Shown one piece after another: positions 1 through 9,468 of a stretch of DNA of 64,000 bases; positions within the stretch are counted from its first letter, which is position 1, and each line of letters opens with the position of its first letter. The stretch is from Cladocopium goreaui (lineage: Eukaryota; Sar; Dinophyceae; Suessiales; Symbiodiniaceae): NCBI GenBank assembly GCA_947184155.2, contig CAMXCT020006412.1, positions 222,501 to 286,500 of the forward strand, written 5' to 3'. A model generated the notes under the pieces. The model searched no databases and was not told where the DNA came from. It worked only from the letters and a program-made list of their open reading frames with translations. A program made the translations under genes and the position numbers.

Positions 1-161
1 ACAATGGGTCCCGCTTCTCAGAAGTGTACGAGCAGCACCCAAACTACGTGGCCTGGATTTCGGCAAGATCCGCAACGGCCAACGTCGCCATGCAGGACTT
101 CATCATGTATGCTCAAGCTCGAGAAGCCCTGGAACATCGAGCACTGAGAGCCAGCGCGTGA
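1..161 (+). CDS. 3' end of upstream retroelement ORF with ExoX-C-like domain (partial)
   Basis: A reading frame open from the left edge (codons in phase with base 3) ends at TGA 159-161. Its visible residues include FSEVYEQHPNYVAWI, which resembles the small C-terminal domain found in exonuclease-X-like proteins (typically a GKxKGKTxxEV..DPxYxxW pattern). The frame overlaps the next ORF by 4 bases and lies one base out of phase with it (downstream frame is -1), so the two may be joined by frameshifting or have been separated by mutation. No clear slippery heptamer is seen. Start and full length lie outside the window. The domain call is from pattern memory only. Confidence 0.45.
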   Translation, partial: NGSRFSEVYEQHPNYVAWISARSATANVAMQDFIMYAQAREALEHRALRASA

Positions 162-3100
162 ATGCAGCACCCAAGGAGCCGGTCTATGATGATCTACTGA
201 TTGAAAATGAAGATGAAATGAAGTGGCTCATGAACTGCATTCACCATATGCCAAGACGCACCCGTAGGATAGACCTGCTAGAGGTGTACACCGAACCAAA
301 CAGTAAGTTAGTTGATGAAGTCAGGAAACAAGGGGGTCAAGCTGTCAGATTCACAAGGGATGATGGGGATTTATCCACTCATGCCGGGCAAGTAGCTTTG
401 TTGAGAAAGATATTCCTTCTGAATCCCAAGCATATATGGCTCGCTCCAGAGTGCCGTCCGTGGGGTCCATGGAGCAGATTCAATCAAATGCGCGGAATCA
501 CAGCCTTCAACCGAGTGCAAGAGGACCGCAGTCAAGCACAAACTCACCTGCGCTTATGTGACCTGATTTTTAAGATTCAGATTTCCAAGGGAGACCACTG
601 TCATGTTGAAAATCCAGGTCCCTCCAGCATTTGGCATCAGAAGGAATTCGAAAGAATATGCCGTTGCACAAAGCCAGCATTTTTCGATCAGTGTGCGTTC
701 CAGCTGAAACATCCGGAGACTGGGGAGCTCATGAAAAAGAACACCCGTGTACAGACCTCTTCCGAAAAAGTTTGGAAAGCACTGGACAGCCGTTTTTGCA
801 ATAGGAATCATGAGCATGCCCAGATAGCCGGATCGTGTCATTTCAGGGGTCAGCGCATTCCCCTATCTCAATTTGCCTCGTTTTATCCCACGGCACTTGC
901 CAAGAGCATAGCCAAAGCCGTAATGAGCCCGATGCCAGACCCACTTGATTTGCCGTCTGCCGCATTCGTTCATGATGGGTTTCCAGCAGTTGAAGTTGAG
1001 GGACCACCCAAAAAGAAAAGCCGGTTTCAGGTCCCAAGAGGTTTGAAACGCGAACATCAAGAAGAAGAACCACCTAGACTAGAAGATGACACCTGGAATG
1101 AAATCATGAACAGCCTGCGCCAGAGCCTGCCCAAGTCAGGCGTGCAACAATGGGATGGCCCGCACCAAGAGCTCATCAAGAAAATCCAAAGCTTGTGTCC
1201 CGAGCACCAAATCCAAGGAGTCATGGCATGTAAGGGGAGAGAAAAATTTATGACTCACCCGGATAACTTGTCCCATAGAAGAACCATAGTGACTAGCCGG
1301 GGTAAACATGAAGTTCATGACTTAGGTTGGGAAGACCTCCGAGAAATGTCCAAGAACCAGCGCAATCGGAAAGCTTTCCCATCTCATGTCATGGTTTGTG
1401 TGTTCGGTCGACCGATCGAAGCTGGAGCCAGTAATTCGGAGCCTGCAAGGTCTGCACTAGAACCTCCCCGAGAAACGGAGGACACAATTGATGTTCCAAT
1501 GGACCAACAGGATTCCATGGAAAAGCCGTGTGACAACGTAGATGTCCCAGCCAGCACATGGACCTCCGCAGCAGCAACCATCTCCGGACCAAAATTCCTT
1601 GCGTTAGAACCGACCAAGCAAAGGGTTATCCAGAAGTTACATAATAACTTAAGCCATCCAACTGCAGAAAGACTGGCCAAGCACTTGGCAGAGCGAGGAG
1701 CTTCCACTGAGATGATTGATGCAGCCAAAGAATATCTTTGTGCCTCATGCGCCGAACGCAGACCTCCGTCGCTGAATCCACCAGGTGTCCTGAAAGAAGC
1801 ACGTGACTTTAACCAGCGAATTTCTTTGGACGGTTTCGAGTGGAAAGGTCAGACTGGTTTTCAAGGGTATGTTATACACATTATCGATGAAGCCACTCAG
1901 TTTCACTTAGGACACCGATCATGCCGCGACACTGCAAGCACATGGAAAGTCTTTTCCGAAAGCTGGCAAGCATGGGCCGGAACGCCACAGGAAATCATGA
2001 TGGACTGTGGAGGAGAATTGGTTTCTGATGAAATGAAAAACCTTTTGCAACAGGAAGGAATCAAGCCAATCTTAACAGCCGGACCATGGCAAAGAGGTAG
2101 GGTAGAACGTCATGGGGGGGTCGTCAAAGAAATGCTGTCCCGTATTGACAACAGTAGCCCTATCAAAAATGATCGAGAGTTCGACCAAGCACTGTCCCAA
2201 AGCTTCCGAGCCAAGAATGCCATGTCATGTATCAATGGATACAGCCCCGAACAAGCCGTTTTGGGACGCGCCACAAAGTTGCCAGCCTCGATTTTAGGTG
2301 ACCAAGATGACACAGCCCATCTACAAGCCACTGGCGACAGCCCAGAAGCTGATCGTTTCCGAGCAGCTTTGGAACTCCGAACGTTAGCTAGAAAAGCCTT
2401 TGTTGAAAGTGACAATTCCCAAGCCATCAGAAGAGCCCTTCTGAAACAATCTAGAGGAGTTCCAATAGAATGGCAATGTGGCCAGCCATGCATGTTTTGG
2501 GATCGTCGCAAGTCACCAAATATGTTGGAGAAAGGTAAATGGTGCGGTCCAGCACAAGTTGTTCTCACAGAATCCAAGACCATTGTTTGGGTGACACACA
2601 TGAACCGTTTGCTTAGATGTGCACGTGACAACCTCCGACCAGTCAGTTTGAGAGAGCTTCAGCACCATCCGACTTTCAGCCAACAAGTCGAGCTCGCGCG
2701 TATCCAACAAATGTCAAGTCAATTGCAGGCACGACTCCATGATCGAAGTGGCATGTTCCAGTTCTCAGACATGGGTGAAGACCCCATTGTAGATCCCGAA
2801 GAAATCAGCCGTAGAGAACACACAGCCTTACAACCCGAAGAAGAACCAACCCGAAGAGCTTCCAATATAGAAGTCCCTGAAATGTCATTGGAAACTCCAG
2901 TTGAAACACCAATACCCAATGACAATTTTGAAAGCGACCATGCCGGATCTTCATATGAACCTTCACTTGCACCTTCAAACCCAGCGGAAGGGGGAGAAAA
3001 CATGGGAGAAAACTCACATGTATCATTTGGGGAAGCATCCTCTGTAGGGGAGAGCCAGGGGGAAAATAGTGTAGCTCATCATGTAGCCACTGCTGATAAC

Positions 3101-3850
3101 GTAGTCCACGATGCCTGCATAGTGGAATCTGTTCCTGATGGCCCTGTCTTACAAGGTGACGAAGACACACTTTGGACAGATGCGATTGACCAATCGCTGG
3201 ACCATTGCAGTTTTGAATTCGAGATGCCCTGGCAGCTGATGGAAAGAGTATCACATCAGCCCAAAACCCACGCCGTGCTTTTGACAACCGCGGCCAAAAA
3301 GTCCCGAGCCGAAGTGAGGTATTCCACGCTTAGCTCCGAAGAGAAGCAACTCTTCGATCGAGCTAAGGACAAAGAGCTCCGTTGCTGGCTTGAAACAAGC
3401 ACCGTGAAAAGGATCCTGAGGAATCGCATTCACCCTGATAGAATCATGACCTCGAGATGGATCCTCACATATAAGCCAGACCCAACTTCACCAAGTGGGC
3501 ATAAACACAAAGCCCGCCTTGTTGTCAGGGGTTACCAAGATCCGGAAATTGATCAAGTAAACACCGACAGTCCAACACTTGGAAGAGATGCCCGACAACT
3601 CCTTTTTCAAACAGTGTGTTCCTCAGGTTGGGATATCCAAAGCTTTGACATCACGACCGCATTCCTCAGGGGAAGAGCTGATGGTAGAGAACTAGCCATG
3701 GAACCAGTAAGTGAGTTACGGGACCTCCTGAAAATGGGCAAAGATGAAGTATGTTTGCTGGAAGGAAATGCATACGGAAGGGTTGATGCACCACTACTCT
3801 TCTATCGTGAACTTCGCAAGCAGCTGGAAAGTTTAGGCTTTAGTGTTTGA
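158..3850 (+). CDS. copia polyprotein: methyltransferase-like domain, integrase, N-terminal half of RT
   Basis: An open frame of 1230 codons from GTG 158; the frame is also open upstream to the window edge, so the start is arbitrary. Residues about 35-255 look like a C5-cytosine methyltransferase fold: DLLEVYTEP (motif I position), LAPECRPWGPW with Cys99 (motif IV, normally PPCQ), HVENPGP (motif VI, normally ENV) and FYPTALAKSIAKAV (motif X position). Residues about 490-535 hold the H-H-C-C pre-integrase finger (LHNNLSHPT, CASCAERRPP). The integrase core shows the D-D-E triad in LDGFEW, MMDCGGEL and GRVERHGG (about residues 557-652). RT begins near residue 1090 with RWILTYKPD, ARLVVRGYQDPE and the first metal-binding motif SFDITTAFL, then stops after LESLGF. 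Copia elements carrying methyltransferases have been reported in Symbiodinium and in a charophyte alga. Confidence 0.85.
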   Translation: MNAAPKEPVYDDLLIENEDEMKWLMNCIHHMPRRTRRIDLLEVYTEPNSKLVDEVRKQGGQAVRFTRDDGDLSTHAGQVALLRKIFLLNPKHIWLAPECRPWGPWSRFNQMRGITAFNRVQEDRSQAQTHLRLCDLIFKIQISKGDHCHVENPGPSSIWHQKEFERICRCTKPAFFDQCAFQLKHPETGELMKKNTRVQTSSEKVWKALDSRFCNRNHEHAQIAGSCHFRGQRIPLSQFASFYPTALAKSIAKAVMSPMPDPLDLPSAAFVHDGFPAVEVEGPPKKKSRFQVPRGLKREHQEEEPPRLEDDTWNEIMNSLRQSLPKSGVQQWDGPHQELIKKIQSLCPEHQIQGVMACKGREKFMTHPDNLSHRRTIVTSRGKHEVHDLGWEDLREMSKNQRNRKAFPSHVMVCVFGRPIEAGASNSEPARSALEPPRETEDTIDVPMDQQDSMEKPCDNVDVPASTWTSAAATISGPKFLALEPTKQRVIQKLHNNLSHPTAERLAKHLAERGASTEMIDAAKEYLCASCAERRPPSLNPPGVLKEARDFNQRISLDGFEWKGQTGFQGYVIHIIDEATQFHLGHRSCRDTASTWKVFSESWQAWAGTPQEIMMDCGGELVSDEMKNLLQQEGIKPILTAGPWQRGRVERHGGVVKEMLSRIDNSSPIKNDREFDQALSQSFRAKNAMSCINGYSPEQAVLGRATKLPASILGDQDDTAHLQATGDSPEADRFRAALELRTLARKAFVESDNSQAIRRALLKQSRGVPIEWQCGQPCMFWDRRKSPNMLEKGKWCGPAQVVLTESKTIVWVTHMNRLLRCARDNLRPVSLRELQHHPTFSQQVELARIQQMSSQLQARLHDRSGMFQFSDMGEDPIVDPEEISRREHTALQPEEEPTRRASNIEVPEMSLETPVETPIPNDNFESDHAGSSYEPSLAPSNPAEGGENMGENSHVSFGEASSVGESQGENSVAHHVATADNVVHDACIVESVPDGPVLQGDEDTLWTDAIDQSLDHCSFEFEMPWQLMERVSHQPKTHAVLLTTAAKKSRAEVRYSTLSSEEKQLFDRAKDKELRCWLETSTVKRILRNRIHPDRIMTSRWILTYKPDPTSPSGHKHKARLVVRGYQDPEIDQVNTDSPTLGRDARQLLFQTVCSSGWDIQSFDITTAFLRGRADGRELAMEPVSELRDLLKMGKDEVCLLEGNAYGRVDAPLLFYRELRKQLESLGFSV

Positions 3851-4616
3851 AAAGGCACTGACCAAACTCCACAAAATCTTGCCCTTTGGACAAAGAGAAT
3901 ACCGAAAGTTCAAGTTCACCGGATTGGACATCGAACAATTGCCAGACAACTCCATTCGAATTAGCCAAGGGGAATATATCAATAAGATAGATCCCATAAA
4001 CATAGCTAAGAATAGGAGAGTCCAAAAGGATGACAACGCCACTGAACAAGAAGTTCAGGACTTGCGTGCCCTGTGCGGCAGCCTCCAGTACGCTGCTGTG
4101 CACAGCCGTCCGGATCTGGCAGCAAAGGTGTCGTTTTTACAGAAAAGCATCCCTCAAGCCAAAGTTCAGCATCTTTTAGATGGTAACAAAGTTCTGTTGG
4201 AAGCGAAAGAGACGGCACCGACTGCTATCCAGATACGTCCGCTGTCTCTGGAAGATACCACCTTTGCAAGTTTTGGTGACGCCAGTTTTGCATCCGCCTC
4301 TCAGCTCCGAGCGCAACAGGGGTTGTTTATAGTTGCATGCAGTAAAGCACTGAGTGAAAACAAAACGTCTGACATCAGTCCTGTTGCATGGAACTCTAAG
4401 CAAATTGGCCGGGTAGTCAGGTCAACGCTGAGCGCTGAGGCGTATGCAATGAGTTCATCCCTGGATAAGCTGACATGGATCCGATGTATGTGGGCCTTCA
4501 TCCACAATCCAAGCTTTAAATGGCAGCACCCAGAAAAGTCTCTACAAGATGAACCAAAGGCACTGTTGATCACTGACTGCAAGTCCCTTTTTGCTATCCA
4601 AGTTGGCAACTCCTAA
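3843..4616 (+). pseudogene. copia RT C-terminal part and RNase H, separated by deletion/frameshift
   Basis: This frame resumes the polymerase at FEKALTKLHKILPFG, which normally follows the YVDD segment by about 20 residues. The stretch from the thumb-side LESLGF to YVDD is therefore missing and the join changed frame. LRALCGSLQYAAVHSRPDLA is the RT connection motif. RNase H carboxylates are visible as Asp in SFGDASFAS, Glu in LSAEAYAM and Asp in LLITDCKSL. The frame runs into TAA at 4614-4616 just after DCKSLFAIQVG, and the rest of RNase H continues in another frame. Confidence 0.8.
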
Positions 4617-4893
4617 CTGCCAAGAATGGAGAACAACTGTGGAAGTCATGCTGATCAAACAACAGTCAGATGGTCATACACAATGCCGATGGATTTCGAC
4701 AGCCATCATGTTGGCAGACTGCCTTACGAAGCCGATGGATGCCAGCTTTTTACGAACTGTTTTGCATTTGGGTCGTTTTCGTATTTTCGATGAAGATCAG
4801 ACACTCAAAAACAATACCCATAAGAAGATGGCATCAAGATGGATGACCAAGCAAGATGAAGGCACATCCACAAAAGAAAAGACACCAGTGTGA
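4591..4893 (+). pseudogene. copia RNase H C-terminal end in shifted frame
   Basis: After about 4610 the RNase H continues one frame away: WRTTVEVMLIKQQ, CRWISTAIMLADCLTKPMD and FLRTVLHLGRFRIFDE. LADCLTKPMD is the conserved tail of copia RNase H (usually LADxLTK). A one-base indel near 4605-4615 explains the break. The last residues before TGA 4891-4893 are basic and low in conservation, probably beyond the functional domain. Confidence 0.75.
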
Positions 4894-5156
4894 AAAGCCA
4901 ATATATGCCTTGGATGTGCCTTGCAGGTGTACCAGCATGGAGACCTCGCTGTTCGACCGGGCCAATGGCTCAAGTTCCGCAAGGTGTGGAAAACAAGCAG
5001 CGCGGACGCTGCACAAATCCGAGAAGTGTAACGTTGGACGTTCATCCATAGGCACAGGGTGCCGGCTAAGCCTTTTGGGGTGTGGTTACCCCTTTTGTTG
5101 GAAACCCCGAAGGACTAGGGGAAGCTGGGTCCCTACCTTTGTAGACTCCTCCCCGA
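4894..5156. other. 3' tail of copia I
   Basis: Unique, moderately GC-rich sequence between the RNase H stop and the start of the microsatellite. It contains no convincing frame. Short G/C runs near 5077-5150 (TTTTGGGG, ACCCCTTTT, GGAAACCCC) can fold back on one another. It may include the untranslated end or a piece of LTR, but without a second copy this cannot be decided. Confidence 0.4.
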
Positions 5157-6421
5157 GCTACACATACATACATATATATATACATACATACATACATACA
5201 TACATACATAAATATGTACATACATACATACATACATGCATGCATACATACATACATACATACATACATACATACATACCATACATACCATACATACCAT
5301 ACATACCATACATACCATACATACCATACATACCATACATACCATACATACCATACATACCATACATACCATACATACCATACATACCATACATACCATA
5401 CATACCATACATACCATCCATACCATCCATACCATACATACCATCCATACCATCCATACCATCCATACCATACATACCATCCATACCATCCATACCATCC
5501 ATACCATCCATACCTACATACCATACCTACCATACCATACCTACCATACCATACCTACCATACCATACCTACCATACCATACCTACCATACCATACCTAC
5601 CATACCATACCTACCATACCATACCTACCATACCATACCATACATACCATACATACCATACCATACATACCATACCATACATACCATACCATACATACCC
5701 CATACATACCCCATACATACCATACCATACATACCATACCATACATACCATCATACCATACATACCATACATACCATATACCATACATACCATACATACC
5801 ATACATACCATACATACCATACATACCATACATACCATACATACCATACATACCATACATACCATACATACATACATACAATACATACATACAATACATA
5901 CATACAATACATACATACAATACATACATACAATACATACATACATACATACATACATACATACATTACATACATACATTACATACATACATTACATACA
6001 TACATTACATACATACATTACATACATACATACATACATATCTATATATATATGTATGGGTAGACATACATGTGTATATATATACATACATGTACATATA
6101 TATATATACATACATATATGTATATATATGTACATATATATATATGTACATATTTATACATATATATATATATGTACATACATGTATACACATATATACA
6201 TATGTATTTCCACATATATATATATACATCTATACACAGATATACAAATATACATATATACATATTTACACATATACACATATACACATTTACACATATA
6301 CACATTTACATATATACATATATACATACATATATACATATACACATATATGCATATATGCATATATGATATATGCATATACATATATTTACATATATAC
6401 ACATTTACACATATAGACCTA
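5157..6421. repeat. microsatellite block: (CATA)n, (ACCATACAT)n, (TATACA)n
   Basis: The block starts with (CATA)n, changes at about 5278 to a 9-bp unit ACCATACAT with CCATCC and CCTACC variants, returns to CATA with ATTACATAC variants at about 5870-6040, and ends as TATATACA-type DNA. Because 9 is divisible by 3, long meaningless frames (for example IPY or HTY repeats) run through on both strands. Confidence 0.97.
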
Positions 6422-7159
6422 TATATATAATTGAGCCCGGTCCCCGACCCCCACACCCCCTCCCATCCCCCCCCAATGGTATCCCCCCCCACTCCTAACC
6501 CCCCCCCACCCCCCCAAAACCTAGTATTTGCATGTTATTTGCACATATACATACACATATACACATATATACTCCCCTTTCCACCCCTCCAACCTCGCAT
6601 CTCTACGTTATTTGCAGCACTTGAGAGCCACGACCTCGTCAACGGACCTTGTCTACCTGTATATTTCTATCATAACCTTTTTTTCGAACCGCCTATAGCG
6701 TGCCTCGCACATGGTTTACAACATATTTGCTACCTATGGATTACGCAAAGCTTACCTATGCAAACCTAGACATATGTACAGTAGAAAAACAATAAATACA
6801 TATATATATATGCACATTCTAGATACTACAGATTGATATCTTGATCTTGTATCTATCACATATTTCGTTTACATTGTACATACTGTACACGTATATATAT
6901 ATATGTATATATATGCATATATATATGCATATATATATAGATACATAAACTCTAGATATACAGCGTGTATTGCTGTCGATATTCAATATACCACATATAC
7001 TATGTAAAATTTATTCAACGAACATATTTACCTATATTGTATATATTACATCTACTGTGGATACAGTACATGTGGCATATACTATCTATATTCTATCAAA
7101 AACCACATATACGATGTATATATATATATGTTCAATATATATATATATATATATGTCAA

Positions 7160-7192
<33 letters not shown>

Positions 7193-7440
7193 ATAGATTG
7201 CATATATTCTATTTATATCTTACATATTATATATATGTTTATATATATATACACTACACATACACTCTATATTACATATAGTATATCCATTCTAATTATC
7301 GATACATATGCATTATATGCACTATAAAGACTACATACACCATGGCTTGGCTGCTGAGAAAACCCCCCCTCCCCTGCCACAGGGGGGGGGGAACCATCTG
7401 GCTGGGTGGGGGGGGGGTGTGGGGGTCCCTGCTCTTATAT
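6422..7440. repeat. AT-rich block between inverted C/G-rich ends
   Basis: At 6431-6520 lies a C-rich stretch with GACCCCCACACCCCC and ATGGTATCCCCCCCC. At 7363-7435 its inverted counterpart reads, on the minus strand, GACCCCCACACCCCC followed by ATGGTTCCCCCCCC. The two copies face each other across about 850 bp of AT-rich sequence (6540-7350) that holds only dinucleotide-like runs. Both copies abut TATATA-type repeats on the outside. This could be an inverted-repeat element or two insertions of one short C-rich repeat. No target duplication is visible inside the simple repeats. Confidence 0.6.
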
Positions 7441-7562
7441 ACATATATACACATATACACATATAGACCTCTATATATATACATATATATATATATACAT
7501 ATATACATATATACATATACACATATACATATATATATATATACAGAGAGAGAGAGGGGGAG
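7441..7562. repeat. TATACA microsatellite ending in (GA)n
   Basis: A second CATATA-type tract, ending with GAGAGAGAGAGGGGGAG at 7545-7562. It flanks the inverted C/G-rich end just upstream. No coding content. Confidence 0.9.
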
Positions 7563-9468
7563 ATTGAATTGTTTATGTTTGCATATATGTGATTGTGACC
7601 AGAAAAATGGCAATGTGTGTAGTAAATGTTGGGAAACGTCTTGGGGGAATTAAAGCATCTCCTATTTTGAAACATATCAAATGAAATCCCGACCCAATGC
7701 CAAGAAATTTGGATTCTCGATCCCAATGCGAGTCTCCGCTCAAGTAATGTACCCCAATCGGCGTGTGGCCATTGAAGGCCGTTTTGAATGTTGAGCCGGG
7801 CTGCTTGTCACTGAGAATTGGCAAGATCCCCATGCTGTTTGCAATCCCTTTTACTGGTTGGTTGAAAGGGATTGCAAATCATATAATGTATCTAGATAGA
7901 GACATAGACAGATGGATGTAGAGATGGATGGATGGATCCATCTGATGGATAGATGAACAGGATAAGAAAAGTGAAGATCATGGGAACTAGATTATCTTAG
8001 ATAGGATAAGATCAGATGCGATAGGATACATAAGATAGATAAGATTGGATTGGATTATACAGATCAAATGGGATTGGACTGGAGTAATTTGAATTACATT
8101 TAGGCTTGTGTTTAGATTAAGATTAGACCAAATAGGTCAGGATGGATTGATGTATTGATTCTGGATATAGAAAACGTCCACTACTAATATGATTATGGGT
8201 CAGTTCACCCTGGTACCCTGCTGTTCACCCGCACATAGCTAGGACCTAGGATTTAGCTGGATGAATCCCCGCAAATTTATGGAAACTTTATGGCTTTGAT
8301 CCCATATCAAAGAATCCCCATCTGAGTCCTTCTGCCAATGGGGTACCCAAGAATCCTTCAACAAAATCATCGGTAACTTGATTTGTGGAAATTTCATTGG
8401 TATCATCATTTTCCCAATTATTTCCTCAATGATTTTCCCAGCATGTCTCCCAAGTTATGTTCCCAAGAAACAACAAGCACGCCATCAAAAAAAAAACCGC
8501 CCAGGCTGGCCTCACGGTTAGCAGCCCACGCCTCAAAGACGGAATCGGTCTCATCATCCTGGACGAACTGCATTTTGAGGGACTTATCTTACTGAATTCC
8601 AACATATCCAACATACTTACTGGGAACACAATGGGCACTTGATGTTGGATGATGTTACAATGTTGGATGCTTAAAACCTGAGAATTCCTACGGCGAAAAA
8701 GCTGGGGTCCCCGATCAATTTACTGCGTGGCTGCTTTAATTCCACCCCATTGAGCTTGTAGTTCTTCTTACAGCAACCCCCGAAAAGATAGAAAAGTAAA
8801 TTCTTACCGAAATAGTGACAAATTATTACTCTTTCCTTTTTGGAGGTTACTATGACCGAGAAAAACAATATCATGCACAGGCTTGGTCTCCCCAAATCAA
8901 TGAGACTTCAAGGGCGGGCAATCCCCGCATGAAAATGTTGGGTTTACCAGCAAGAAATGGCGATTCACCGTTGAAATATTACTTGCAATCATGCAGATTC
9001 AGCAAGTTTCATGTCTTCTACTTGGGTCGCTCAGCTGAAGAGTTTGCTGCTAGTCACAGCAAAGAGCTCGTGTGCAGGGTTCGCTATGCTTCTGGCAGCA
9101 TTGTACTTTGGGCATAGTTGTCTATGAGGTTTACGGTAATTCTTAAACTCCTTGAAAACGGATGGGGGAAAAGGGACTTCTGGTGTAGGTGTGAGTGCTC
9201 ATTCATATTTCTCTCCACCATGATAATGTCGGACAGTAGAAATGCTGACAAAAAATGGCTACGACTCGATCCGGCCCAAAACTTGGATAGTTTACTAAAC
9301 ATGACTCATCGGTACTGTTTTTTGAGTCATCCCCATCTCTGATCATCTGGGATTTCCCCAAACGCTTCGCCCGCTTTTCTTGGATGCTTTTCCGAGATCG
9401 GAGGTGCTGGCGTCTAGGGGCAAATGGCCCCAATTGTCCCTGCGCACCAAATCTAAACTGTGTGCTCA
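7563..9468. other. non-repetitive stretch without a clear gene
   Basis: Mixed-composition DNA, with GATGGATGGAT and GATAGGATAAGAT low-complexity runs at about 7900-8100. Frames here are short and uneven in composition. One weak exon candidate (8497-8582, minus) is listed separately. Nothing else is supportable. Confidence 0.6.
8497..8582 (-). CDS. weak exon candidate, acidic peptide
   Basis: On the minus strand an ATG at 8573-8571 opens a frame with MQFVQDDETDSVFEAWAANR, which has the look of coding sequence, followed by a poly-A/T run that encodes GGFFF. Several AG dinucleotides lie upstream. There is no family match. It may be part of a gene whose other exons are not recognisable. Confidence 0.25.

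Larger units (their letters stand above)
1..5156 (+). mobile_element. Ty1/copia retrotransposon I, 5'-truncated by window edge, internally deleted
   Basis: Domain order along the plus strand is ExoX-C-like end, methyltransferase-like domain, zinc-binding pre-integrase, integrase core, reverse transcriptase, RNase H. Integrase before reverse transcriptase is the copia order. The polymerase is split at about 3845 by loss of the segment that should hold the YVDD catalytic block, and the RNase H end is frameshifted at about 4605. The element therefore cannot be autonomous. The right boundary is set where non-repetitive sequence meets the microsatellite at 5157; no LTR pair can be seen because the left end is outside the window. 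Confidence 0.85.

Noticed and set aside
4960-4976. Second spliced-leader relic (GGGCCAATGGCTCAAG)
   Set aside because: Only the last nine bases match the leader, within a retroelement tail; too short to claim.
5157-6430. Very long Tyr/His/Ile/Pro repeat ORFs on both strands
   Set aside because: They follow directly from the 4-bp and 9-bp microsatellite periods and have no non-repeat coding core.
6790-7340. Organelle-like insertion because of high AT content
   Set aside because: The tract is simple dinucleotide-type repeat with no rRNA, tRNA or organelle gene fragments.
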